From Kitasatospora sp. A2-31 (GTDB taxonomy: Bacteria; Actinomycetota; Actinomycetes; Streptomycetales; Streptomycetaceae): a DNA stretch of 64,000 nucleotides. Below, one piece after another: positions 36,534 through 43,984 of the stretch. A program made the position numbers and the translations under genes. Within the stretch, counting starts at the first letter, position 1, and every line of letters starts with the position of its first letter. Location of the stretch: NCBI RefSeq assembly GCF_022288725.1, contig NZ_JAKNTA010000006.1:3278-67277 (forward strand), in the 5' to 3' direction. Under the pieces are notes generated by a model. It was not told the DNA's origin. It did no database searches and saw only the letters and a program-made list of their open reading frames with translations.

Positions 36534-37085
36534 GTGGACATCTGGACGTATCAGTCGGTGGAGTACGTCACCGTGGCCGGTGAGGCCTGGCTCGCCTCCG
36601 CCAGCGAGTACCCGCGCAGCATGCGCGCCCTGTGGGAGTCCCGCCCGTGGGCGCCCTCGGTGCTGCCCTGCGGGCGCGCCTTCGACGTGATCAGCATGCC
36701 GGCGCTGTTCGGCCGCCGGGTGCTGGACGAGCTGTGGACCTCCGGGCCCGGCTGCGGGCCGGTCGCGGTCTACCGGGGGCGCACCCTGTTGTTCGTCCAG
36801 CCCGGAACGGCGCCCCGGCTGCGCCGGCTGCTGGCCTGGGAGGAATGGGCCCGGGACGTCCCGCCACTGCTCTGCCACGGCCTGGGCGACGCGGTGACCG
36901 TCCCGCCGGTCCAGCGGATGGTGAACAGCCCGGACTCCCCCGGTCTGGGCTCCGGCCGGTGGATCGTGGCACCGGAGGAGCGGGACCCCTGGCTTCCGGG
37001 CGCCTCGGTGGTGCTCTGGGCCTGCGTCCGGGCCGCCCGCGAGCCGGCCGACCGGGCCGAGCCGGTGGCCGTGCCGTCCTGCTGA
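36534..37085 (+). CDS. Primase/polymerase-like hypothetical protein
   Basis: A 183-residue protein resembling Streptomyces proteins usually annotated as bifunctional DNA primase/polymerase, by the pattern SMRALWESRPWAPSVLPCGR, FDVISMPALFGRRVLDELWT, VAVYRGRTLLFVQPGT and GRWIVAPEERDPWLPGASVV. In these proteins I do not see the catalytic acidic motif of true primase-polymerases, so the fold may be kept without activity. The GTG at 36534 is uncertain: only a weak AGG lies 9 nt upstream, and the repeat pair at 36419-36446 is probably its control region. Confidence 0.6.
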   Translation: MDIWTYQSVEYVTVAGEAWLASASEYPRSMRALWESRPWAPSVLPCGRAFDVISMPALFGRRVLDELWTSGPGCGPVAVYRGRTLLFVQPGTAPRLRRLLAWEEWARDVPPLLCHGLGDAVTVPPVQRMVNSPDSPGLGSGRWIVAPEERDPWLPGASVVLWACVRAAREPADRAEPVAVPSC

Positions 37086-37161
37086 GCCGGACCGCGGACC
37101 CCGCCCGGGCCCGACCGGAAGCCGACCGGGACCGGCGCCGCGGAGCCCCGGGTATTCGATT

Positions 37162-37190
37162 TTGGCTGCGCCCCGGGCCACTGCTAGAGT
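37162..37190 (+). promoter_or_regulatory. tRNA-Lys promoter
   Basis: TTGGCT (37162-37167) and TAGAGT (37185-37190) are separated by exactly 17 bp, a good vegetative sigma-type promoter, 15 bp before the tRNA. Confidence 0.75.
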
Positions 37191-37205
37191 CTTCTCTGTC
37201 AGCAG

Positions 37206-37279
37206 GCGCCGCTAGCTCAGTTGGTTAGAGCAGCTGACTCTTAATCAGCGGGTCCGGGGTTCGAGTCCCTGGCGGCGCA
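37206..37279 (+). tRNA. tRNA-Lys (CTT anticodon), copy 1
   Basis: Acceptor GCGCCGC (37206-37212) pairs with GCGGCGC (37272-37278); anticodon stem GCTGA/TCAGC holds the loop CTCTTAA with anticodon CTT at 37240-37242; the T arm has GGTTCGAGTCC. CCA is not encoded. The sequence is identical to the copy at 42131-42204. Confidence 0.97.
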
Positions 37280-37286
37280 CAGACAG

Positions 37287-37322
37287 CCGGAAGGCCCTTC
37301 GCGAGAGCGAAGGGCCTTCCGG
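37287..37322 (+). terminator. Hairpin after tRNA-Lys copy 1
   Basis: A perfect 16-bp stem (CCGGAAGGCCCTTCGC and its complement) with the loop GAGA starts 8 nt after the tRNA. There is no long T-tract. Confidence 0.85.
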
Positions 37323-37330
37323 CGTTCCCG

Positions 37331-37378
37331 GGCACCTCGTGCGGCACGTCGCACGGCACCTCGTACGGCACCTCGCAC
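37331..37378. repeat. 12-bp tandem repeat x4
   Basis: Four consecutive 12-bp units of GGCACSTCGYRC lie between the tRNA-Lys terminator and the pgi stop codon. They are non-coding as far as can be seen. Confidence 0.8.
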
Positions 37379-37483
37379 TGCAGCGGGCACGACCCGGGAC
37401 CGACCGGGGCACGGCCCGCGGGAACCGCTCCGAGAGCGCCGGGGCGGGCCGCCGCCGGAGCGGACGGCCCGCGCCGGACGGAC

Positions 37484-39145
37484 TCAGCGCCCGCGCAGCG
37501 CCCGGTACCGGGCGACCAGCTCCGCCGTGGAGCTGTCCAGCGCGTCGGCGCCCTCGCCGGTCAGCAGCACCGGCTCGATCCGCTTGGCGAGCACCTTGCC
37601 GAGCTCGACGCCCCACTGGTCGAAGGAGTCGATGTTCCAGATCGCACCCTGGACGAACACCTTGTGCTCGTACAGCGCGACCAGCTGGCCGAGCACCGAC
37701 GGGGTCAGCTCGGCGGCCAGGATGGTGGTGGTCGGGTGGTTGCCCCGGAAGGTCTTGTGCGGCACCAGCTCGGCCGGCACGCCCTCCGCGGCGACCTCCT
37801 CCGGCGTCTTGCCGAACGCCAGCGCCTGGGTCTGGGCGAAGAAGTTGGCGAGCAGCAGGTCGTGCTGGGCGACCAGGACGGGCGGCAGGTCGGCGACCGG
37901 CTGGGCGAAGCCGATGAAGTCGGCCGGGACGACCTTGGTGCCCTGGTGCAGCAGCTGGTAGTAGGCGTGCTGGCCGTTGGTGCCCGGGGTGCCCCAGACC
38001 ACCGGACCGGTCTGCCAGGTCACCGGGGTGCCGTCACGGGTCACCGACTTGCCGTTGGACTCCATGTCCAGCTGCTGGAGGTAGGCGGTGAACTTCGACA
38101 GGTAGTGCGAGTACGGCAGCACCGCGTGCGCCTGGGCGTCGAAGAACGCGCCGTACCAGACCCCGAGCAGGCCGAGCAGGAGCGGGACGTTCTGCTCCGG
38201 GGGCGCGGTGCGGAAGTGCTCGTCCACCAGGTGGAAGCCGTCCAGCATCTCGCGGAAGGCGTCCGGACCGATGGCGATCATCAGCGAGAGGCCGATCGCC
38301 GAGTCGTAGGAGTAGCGGCCGCCCACCCAGTCCCAGAACTCGAACATGTTGGCGGTGTCGATGCCGAAGTCGGCGACGCCCTCGGCGTTGGTGGAGAGCG
38401 CCACGAAGTGCTTGGCGACCGCCTCGTTGCCGGCGCCGAGGCCGCCGAGCAGCCAGTCACGGGCGGAGACCGCGTTGGTGATGGTCTCGATCGTGGTGAA
38501 GGTCTTGGAGGCGACGATGAACAGCGTCTCGGCCGGGTCGAGGTCGCGGACGGCCTCGTGCAGGTCGGCGCCGTCCACGTTGGAGACGAAGCGGACGTCG
38601 AGGTCGCGGGCGGTGTAGGAGCGCAGCACCTCGTAGGCCATGGCGGGACCGAGGTCGGAGCCGCCGATGCCGATGTTGACGACGGCGCGGATCCGCTTGC
38701 CCGTGTGGCCGCGCCACTCGCCGCCGCGTACCTGCTCGGCGAAGGCCGCCATCTTGTCGAGGACCGCGTGGACGGCCGGCACGACGTTCTCGCCGTCCAC
38801 CTCGATCACGGCGCCGCGGGGGGCGCGCAGCGCGGTGTGCAGGACGGCGCGGTGCTCGGTGTTGTTGATCTTCTCGCCGCGGAACATGGCGTCCCGCAGC
38901 TCGGCCACGCCGGTGGCCGCGGCGAGCTCGCGCAGCAGGGCCAGGGTCTCGTCCGTGACCAGCTGCTTGGAGTAGTCCACGTGCAGGTCGCCGACCTGGA
39001 GGGCGTAGCGCCGGCCGCGCTCCGGGTCGGCGGCGAACAGCTCGCGCAGGTGCGTGTCGCCCAGCTCCTCCCGGTGCTTGCCGAGCGCGGCCCACTGCGG
39101 GGTGCGGTCCAGCGGGGTACGGGCGTCGGCACGGGTCTCCGACAT
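37484..39145 (-). CDS. pgi: Glucose-6-phosphate isomerase
   Basis: A 553-residue PGI that interconverts glucose 6-phosphate and fructose 6-phosphate in the cytoplasm. Diagnostic segments are NIGIGGSDLGPAMA near 158, VASKTFTTIETITNA near 213 (phosphate binding), VGGRYSYDSAIGLSL near 280, the catalytic glutamate in QQLDMESNGK near 362, the histidine in GTNGQHAYYQLLHQG near 392, and the lysine in QWGVELGK near 518. Length is normal. GAGGAG lies 8 nt before the ATG. It sits alone between a tRNA-Lys and a divergent direction of the antiporter gene, and nothing in the neighbourhood suggests a specific regulation. Confidence 0.96.
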   Translation of the reverse strand: MSETRADARTPLDRTPQWAALGKHREELGDTHLRELFAADPERGRRYALQVGDLHVDYSKQLVTDETLALLRELAAATGVAELRDAMFRGEKINNTEHRAVLHTALRAPRGAVIEVDGENVVPAVHAVLDKMAAFAEQVRGGEWRGHTGKRIRAVVNIGIGGSDLGPAMAYEVLRSYTARDLDVRFVSNVDGADLHEAVRDLDPAETLFIVASKTFTTIETITNAVSARDWLLGGLGAGNEAVAKHFVALSTNAEGVADFGIDTANMFEFWDWVGGRYSYDSAIGLSLMIAIGPDAFREMLDGFHLVDEHFRTAPPEQNVPLLLGLLGVWYGAFFDAQAHAVLPYSHYLSKFTAYLQQLDMESNGKSVTRDGTPVTWQTGPVVWGTPGTNGQHAYYQLLHQGTKVVPADFIGFAQPVADLPPVLVAQHDLLLANFFAQTQALAFGKTPEEVAAEGVPAELVPHKTFRGNHPTTTILAAELTPSVLGQLVALYEHKVFVQGAIWNIDSFDQWGVELGKVLAKRIEPVLLTGEGADALDSSTAELVARYRALRGR

Positions 39146-39347
39146 CGGTGGCTCCTCGATTCATCTGGGTGCAGATACCGGCAGGGCCAGGCGGTGAGGG
39201 TTTCGCGAGGTCGAGCGGGTACTGGTGGTGCGCCGACTCCTTTGACGGCCTGCCCGGAGCCAGCCTATGCAACGTCGGGACCACCCGCGCACATTCCGTT
39301 CGCGGACGCTCCGTCGGCGGCGGCCGGAGCCCCGGGCCGACGGCGCG

Positions 39348-40931
39348 TCACTTCCGCTCGGAGCGCAGGTCGAGCCCCCGCAGCACCTGGTCGACCAGCT
39401 CGGGGTCGGCGCCGACCTCGCTGCGGGCGGCCAGCATCTCGCGCCGGGAGGCGGCGATCATCTCCTGCTCGACGCTCTGCGCGGCCCGCCACTGGCTGAG
39501 CCGCTGCTTGGCCTCGGCCGCCTCCTCCTCGGCGTACTTCTCCGGGCAGAGGCGGGCCAGCCGGTCGTGCTGACGGTCCCGCAGCCGGTCGGCCACCTCT
39601 GCGGGCAGCCGGTCCAGCTCCTCCAGTTCGCCCAGCCGCTCCAGCCCGGCCTTGGCGGCCCGCCACCAGAGCTGGCGGACGGCCTGCTCGTGCCGGTCGT
39701 GGTCGATGTCCAGGTGGAGCCGCTTGGCCAGCCAGGGCAGGGTCAGGCCCTGGACCAGCAGGGTGAACAGGACGACGCTGAAGGCGATGAAGACCAGCCG
39801 GCCGCGTTCCGGGAAGGCCTCGCCGGAGTCCAGGGTGAGCGGGACGGCCAGGGCCAGCGCGACGGTGGCCACCCCGCGCATCCCCGACCACCAGAGCACC
39901 ACGCTCTCCTGCCAGCTGATCGGGGTGTCCTCCTCGTCCCCCGAGCGCAGCCTCCTGGAGACCCAGCCCGCCGGGAGCAGCCAGAGCAGCCGGACCAGGA
40001 CCACGACCCCGATGACCACCGCCGCGTCGCCGATCATGGCGGTCCAGCCGTTGCCCGCCTCCTTGAGGACGGTGGCCAGCTCCAGCCCGATCAGGCCGAA
40101 GGCCACACCGGTGATCAGGATCTCGACGATCTCCCAGAAGGCGTTGCCGACCAGCCGGTACGAGACGGCGTCGGCGTCGGCGGCCCGCTCGGCGAGGTAG
40201 AGCCCGCAGACCACCACGGCCAGCACCCCGGAGCCGTGGATCTCCTCGGCCAGGCTGTACGCGGCGAACGGGACCAGCAGGTTGAGCGCGACCTGCTGGG
40301 TCGGGTCCTCCAGGTAGGAGGCGATCCTGGCGTTGGCCCAGCCGAGCGCGACGCCGATGACGACGGCGAGGACGGCCGAGAGCACGAAGCGCAGCACGGC
40401 GTTCTCGGCCGTGAAGTCGCCGCCGACCACCGCCTCGATGGCCAGTGAGTAGATCACGATCGCGGTGACGTCGTTGAACAGGCCCTCGCTCTCCAGGATC
40501 GCCACCAGCCGGCGGGGCAGGCCGACGCTGCCGGCCACCGCGACGGCGGCGACCGGGTCGGGGGGCGAGACCAGCGCGCCGACCGCGACGGCCGCCGCGA
40601 TCGGCAGCGCCGGCAGCAGCCAGTGCACGGCCCCGGCGACCGCCGCGGTGGTGACCACCACCAGGGCGACCGCGAGCAGCAGGATCGAGCGGATGTTGGC
40701 CCGGAAGTAGCGGACCGAGGAGCGCCGTGCGACGGCGAAGATCAGCGGCGGCAGGACCAGCGGCAGGATCAGATCGGGGTCGAGGGCGATGTCCGGGATC
40801 TGCGGGACGAGCGCCATGACGATGCCGAGCAGGGTCATCAGCACGGGCTGCGGCACGCCGGTCCGCCGGGCGAGCGGCATGGTCACCACGGAGGCGAGCA
40901 GCACCAGGAAGAGCAGGGGCAGCTGGCCCAC
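39348..40931 (-). CDS. CPA1-family Na+/H+ antiporter
   Basis: A 527-residue cation/proton antiporter with 12-13 membrane helices over the first 400 residues: PQPVLMTLLGIVMALVP near helix 2, GALVSPPDPVAAVAVAGSVG near 117 and ILESEGLFNDVTAIVIYSLA near 140, which carries the conserved ND pair of the ion site. The last 130 residues are a charged cytoplasmic helical domain, probably regulatory. Such proteins set cytoplasmic pH and expel Na+ or K+. The GTG start at 40931 follows AGAGGA by 7 nt and puts the first helix directly at the N-terminus; further upstream frames are Pro/Arg-rich and lack a ribosome site. Confidence 0.88.
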   Translation of the reverse strand: MGQLPLLFLVLLASVVTMPLARRTGVPQPVLMTLLGIVMALVPQIPDIALDPDLILPLVLPPLIFAVARRSSVRYFRANIRSILLLAVALVVVTTAAVAGAVHWLLPALPIAAAVAVGALVSPPDPVAAVAVAGSVGLPRRLVAILESEGLFNDVTAIVIYSLAIEAVVGGDFTAENAVLRFVLSAVLAVVIGVALGWANARIASYLEDPTQQVALNLLVPFAAYSLAEEIHGSGVLAVVVCGLYLAERAADADAVSYRLVGNAFWEIVEILITGVAFGLIGLELATVLKEAGNGWTAMIGDAAVVIGVVVLVRLLWLLPAGWVSRRLRSGDEEDTPISWQESVVLWWSGMRGVATVALALAVPLTLDSGEAFPERGRLVFIAFSVVLFTLLVQGLTLPWLAKRLHLDIDHDRHEQAVRQLWWRAAKAGLERLGELEELDRLPAEVADRLRDRQHDRLARLCPEKYAEEEAAEAKQRLSQWRAAQSVEQEMIAASRREMLAARSEVGADPELVDQVLRGLDLRSERK

Positions 40932-41085
40932 GGGAGGTTCCTCTCGGCGGCGGGCGGTCCGGGGCGGCCCGCCGGACGGGCCGCGGCCCGGGGACGGACC
41001 GGGGCGGCCGGAGCACACGGCGCCGGCCGCCGTTCAGGATAAATCTGACAATGCGCCCGACTGCCGCAACGCGCCGGGCGGTGCT

Positions 41086-41116
41086 TGACCTCAAGCGCGC
41101 TTTAAGTCTGATCATC
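41086..41116 (+). promoter_or_regulatory. MerR/SoxR-type promoter with 19-bp spacer
   Basis: TTGACC (41086-41091) and GATCAT (41111-41116) are 19 bp apart, the long spacing typical of MerR-family promoters. The spacer carries the dyad ACCTCAAGC/GCTTTAAGT (two mismatches) centred at about 41099. It is about 40 bp before the oxidoreductase start. Confidence 0.68.
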
Positions 41117-41157
41117 GAAAGGAGCGATCAGCAGCCCGGCAGACAGGCAGGAAGTCG

Positions 41158-42066
41158 ATGAAGGCAGTCACCGTCCCCCGGTTCGGCGGCCCCGAGGTGC
41201 TGCGGGTGGCCGAGGTGCCGACCCCCGCCGCCGGGCCGGGCGAGGTGCGGGTCCGGGTCCGCGCGGCCGGGGTGCAGCCCGCCGACCTCGCCGTCCGGGA
41301 GGGCTGGAGCCCGCCGGGCACCCGGCTGGAGCCGCCGGTGGTCCCGGGCAACGAGTTCGCCGGAGTGGTCGACCAGCTCGGGGCGGGCAGCTTCGGCTGG
41401 GAGGTCGGCGACGAGGTGCTGGGCTTCCGCCTGCTCGACAGCCACGCCGAGTACGTCACGGTGGACGGCGCCCAGCTGGTCGCCAAGCCGGCCGCGATGC
41501 CGTGGGAGCAGGCGGGCGCACTCTCCGCCTCCGGTCAGACCGCGCACACCGCCCTGACCGAGCTGAAGGTGCGCCGCGGCGACACCGTCCTGGTGCACGG
41601 CGCCTCCGGCGGGGTCGGCACGGCCGCCGTCCAGCTGGCCCGCGCCTGGGGCGCCACGGTGATCGGCACCGCGAGCGAGCGCAACCACGACTACCTGCGG
41701 GAGCTGGGCGCGGCCCCGGTCGCCTACGGCGAGGGGCTGGTCGAGCGGGTGCGGGCGGTGGCGCCGCAGGGCGTGGACGCCGCCTTCGACGCGGCCGGAC
41801 GCGGTGCGCTGGAGGCGTCCGTCGAGCTGGTGGCCGACCGGGAGCGGATCGGCACCGTCACGGACCACGCCACCGCCGCGCGGCTCGGCCTGCGGCAGCT
41901 GCGGGCGCAGCGGTCGGCGGCCCGGCTGGCCGAGCTGGTGGAGCTCTGGGAGGCGGGCGGGCTGCGGGTGGAGATCGCCGCGGCCTTCCCGCTGGAGCGG
42001 GCCGCGGACGCCCACCGGACGGTCGGCACCGGACACGTCCGGGGCAAGGTCGTGCTCACGCCCTGA
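41158..42066 (+). CDS. NADP-dependent quinone oxidoreductase-like protein (zinc-less MDR)
   Basis: A 302-residue medium-chain dehydrogenase/reductase. The GroES-like part (VRVRVRAAGVQPADLAVREG near residue 30; VVPGNEFAGVV near 62) precedes a Rossmann domain with GASGGVGTAAVQLARAWGA near 142 for NADP(H) binding. The zinc-ligand cysteines are absent, as in quinone oxidoreductases that reduce quinones or alpha,beta-unsaturated ketones. AGGA lies about 7 nt before the ATG. The MerR-type promoter upstream suggests induction by redox-active or toxic compounds; SoxR of S. coelicolor is known to control a similar oxidoreductase, and the MerR gene at 43428 is another candidate regulator. Confidence 0.85.
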   Translation: MKAVTVPRFGGPEVLRVAEVPTPAAGPGEVRVRVRAAGVQPADLAVREGWSPPGTRLEPPVVPGNEFAGVVDQLGAGSFGWEVGDEVLGFRLLDSHAEYVTVDGAQLVAKPAAMPWEQAGALSASGQTAHTALTELKVRRGDTVLVHGASGGVGTAAVQLARAWGATVIGTASERNHDYLRELGAAPVAYGEGLVERVRAVAPQGVDAAFDAAGRGALEASVELVADRERIGTVTDHATAARLGLRQLRAQRSAARLAELVELWEAGGLRVEIAAAFPLERAADAHRTVGTGHVRGKVVLTP

Positions 42067-42084
42067 GCGGGCCGGCCGGGCCGA

Positions 42085-42115
42085 TTGTGTGTTTCCGCTG
42101 CTGACCGGGTAATGT
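42085..42115 (+). promoter_or_regulatory. Likely promoter of tRNA-Lys copy 2
   Basis: TTGTGT (42085-42090) and TAATGT (42110-42115) are separated by 19 bp; TAATGT is 15 bp upstream of the tRNA, the same distance as TAGAGT in copy 1. Confidence 0.5.
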
Positions 42116-42130
42116 TCTCCACGTCAGCAG

Positions 42131-42204
42131 GCGCCGCTAGCTCAGTTGGTTAGAGCAGCTGACTCTTAATCAGCGGGTCCGGGGTTCGAGTCCCTGGCGG
42201 CGCA
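42131..42204 (+). tRNA. tRNA-Lys (CTT anticodon), copy 2
   Basis: All 74 nt are identical to copy 1 at 37206-37279, with acceptor GCGCCGC/GCGGCGC, anticodon CTT and no encoded CCA. Identity continues upstream through GTCAGCAG and downstream into the hairpin. Confidence 0.97.
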
Positions 42205-42211
42205 CAGACAG

Positions 42212-42246
42212 CCGGAAGGCCCTTCGCGAGAGCGGAGGGCCTTCCG
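42212..42246 (+). terminator. Hairpin after tRNA-Lys copy 2
   Basis: The same stem-loop as after copy 1 (GGAAGGCCCTTCGC, loop GAGA, GCGGAGGGCCTTCC), with one A-to-G change that turns a base pair into a G-U wobble. Confidence 0.83.
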
Positions 42247-42358
42247 ACATTCCCGAACACCTCCGGCCCGGTGGCCCGGTGGCCCGGTGGCCCCGCGGCC
42301 CGGCGGCCGCGCGGGGCGGCACACCCCGGGGCGCGGGGCGGCGCAGGCTCCGGCGACG

Positions 42359-43294
42359 TCAGTGCGGGATGGCGGCGATCAGCTCGGACGCCCCCTGCCG
42401 CTTCAGGGCCAGGGCCGTCGCGGTGCCGAGGTCCTCCGGGGTGAGCGAGCCGGCCCACTCGTGGGCGTCCAGGACCTGCTTGCCGTCCGGGGAGAACACC
42501 CGGCCGCGCAGCGAGAGCCGGCCGTCCGGCTCGGCCTTGGCATAGCCGGCGATCGGCGAGTTGCAGTGGCCCTGGAGGACGTGCAGGAACATCCGCTCGG
42601 CGCTCGCCTCGCGCCAGGTGGGGTGGTCGCCGAGACCGGCGACCGCCTCGATGGTGGCGGCGTCGTCCTCCCGGCACTGCAGGGCGAGGATGCCGGCGCC
42701 GATCGGCGGGCACATCGTCTCCGGCGGGAGGATCTCGCTGATCCGGTCCGGCTCGCCGATCCGCTCCAGCCCGGACACCGCGAGCAGCAGGGCGTCCGCC
42801 GCACCGGCGGCAAGCTTCGCCAGCCGGCTGTTGGCGTTGCCGCGCATCGGGACGCACTCCAGGTGCGGGTGGGAGGCGGCGAGCTGGGCCCGGCGGCGGA
42901 CCGAGGAGGTGCCGATCCGGGCGCCGGGCGGCAGCTCGTCCAGGGTCAGGCCGCCGGGGTGGACGAGGGCGTCGCGGATGTCGTCGCGGTGCAGGTAGGC
43001 GGCGAAGACGGTGCCGGCGGGCAGCGGGCGGTCAGCCGGCACGTCCTTGAGGCAGTGCACCGCGAGGTCCGCCTCGCCGGCCAGCAGCACCGCGTCGACC
43101 TCCTTGGTGAAGGCGCCCTTGCCGCCGAGCCGCGCGAGGTCGCCCATCCAGCGGTCCCCGGAGGTGGTCACCGGGACCACCTCGGTCCGCACCTGCGGGT
43201 GCAGGGCGGCCAGCTCGGCGCGGACCCGTTCGACCTGGGCCAGGGCCATCGGCGAGGAGCGGGAGACGATGCGGATCAACTCTGCGGTTGCCAT
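42359..43294 (-). CDS. hemC: Hydroxymethylbilane synthase (porphobilinogen deaminase), divergent form
   Basis: A 311-residue porphobilinogen deaminase joining four porphobilinogens to the linear tetrapyrrole hydroxymethylbilane. Present are IVSRSSPMALAQV at the N-terminus, the catalytic aspartate in VHCLKDVPADRPL near 85, GTSSVRRRAQL near 137, and the cofactor-binding cysteine in GHCNSPIAGYAK near 244. Segments such as LHRDDIRDALVHPGG and the C-terminal form differ from the usual Streptomyces HemC, which I recall as located with hemA/hemD, so this may be a second copy. The ATG at 43294 has no Shine-Dalgarno but TATCAT lies 6 nt upstream. Confidence 0.88.
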   Translation of the reverse strand: MATAELIRIVSRSSPMALAQVERVRAELAALHPQVRTEVVPVTTSGDRWMGDLARLGGKGAFTKEVDAVLLAGEADLAVHCLKDVPADRPLPAGTVFAAYLHRDDIRDALVHPGGLTLDELPPGARIGTSSVRRRAQLAASHPHLECVPMRGNANSRLAKLAAGAADALLLAVSGLERIGEPDRISEILPPETMCPPIGAGILALQCREDDAATIEAVAGLGDHPTWREASAERMFLHVLQGHCNSPIAGYAKAEPDGRLSLRGRVFSPDGKQVLDAHEWAGSLTPEDLGTATALALKRQGASELIAAIPH

Positions 43295-43427
43295 GACCGG
43301 ATGATAGACCGTCAGACGCCGCGCTCCCGCGCTGCCCGGATCGTGGGCGGCCGCGCCGCCGCGGCGGCTATGCTCGGAACGCACACTGGTGTCAGGGCCG
43401 TACGCGACCGGCGATGAGGTGGGCCAC

Positions 43428-43790
43428 ATGCAGATCGGGGAGCTCGCGGAGCGGACCGGAACGTCCCGGCGGCTGTTGCGCTACTACGAGGAGCAGGGCC
43501 TGATCTTCTCCGAGCGCTGTGCCAACGGCTACCGCACGTACGACGAGTCCTCGGTCGACCGGGTGCTGCAGATCCGGGGCCTGCTCGACGCCGGGCTGCC
43601 GACCAGGATCATCAAGCAGATCCTGCCCTGCCTGAGCAAGCCCCGGACCATCCACTTCGCGGACGCCACCCCGGAGATGCTCGCCACGCTGGAGCACGAG
43701 CTCACCAGCATGACGCGACGGATCCAGTGCCTCACCCGCAACCGGGACGCCATCGCGGAGTACCTGGCGGCGGTGCGCGTCGGGGCGTGA
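43428..43790 (+). CDS. MerR-family transcriptional regulator
   Basis: A 120-residue MerR regulator. The winged helix-turn-helix is QIGELAERTGTSRRLLRYYE at residues 2-21, followed by GLIFSERCANGYRTYDESSV and a dimerisation coiled coil to about 110. It has two scattered cysteines but no C-terminal cysteine cluster, so it is not SoxR or a classic metal sensor; inducers are probably organic. The ATG at 43428 follows GAGGTGG by about 6 nt. Its neighbour hemC is divergent. The MerR-type promoter at 41086-41116 is a possible target. Confidence 0.88.
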   Translation: MQIGELAERTGTSRRLLRYYEEQGLIFSERCANGYRTYDESSVDRVLQIRGLLDAGLPTRIIKQILPCLSKPRTIHFADATPEMLATLEHELTSMTRRIQCLTRNRDAIAEYLAAVRVGA

Positions 43791-43864
43791 GCCCCGCCGG
43801 GTGCCGGGGGCCTGCCCGGGGCCAGGCCCCCCGGACACACCCGACACCCGGCGGAGCGGTCCTC

Positions 43865-43984
43865 GGCGGATCGGTCGGCGGCGCAGCGGTCGACGGCGCA
43901 GCGGTTGACGGCGCAGCGGTCGACGGCGCAGCGGCCTGCGCTGCAGCGGTCGGCGGCGGATCGGTCGGCGGCGGATCGGTCAGC
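43865..43984. repeat. 15-bp tandem repeat x8 between merR and chitinase
   Basis: Eight consecutive 15-bp units of the form GGCGSAKCGGTCGRC fill the gap between two convergent genes; the last unit contains the chitinase stop codon. Units vary at three or four positions. The unit length matches the arrays in the nuclease and ATP-grasp genes. Confidence 0.88.

Noticed and set aside
37201..42246. Two direct repeats ending in tRNA genes as possible attachment sites of an integrated element
   Set aside because: No integrase, excisionase or transfer gene lies between them, and the enclosed genes (pgi, antiporter, oxidoreductase, all of native composition) are ordinary chromosome.
43428..43790. SoxR identity for the MerR gene
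   Set aside because: The C-terminal cysteine cluster that binds the 2Fe-2S centre in SoxR is missing; only two scattered cysteines are present.
43865..43984. Regular short repeats that could suggest a CRISPR array
   Set aside because: Units are contiguous 15-mers without unique spacers, and no cas genes are present. The same applies to all other arrays in the window.
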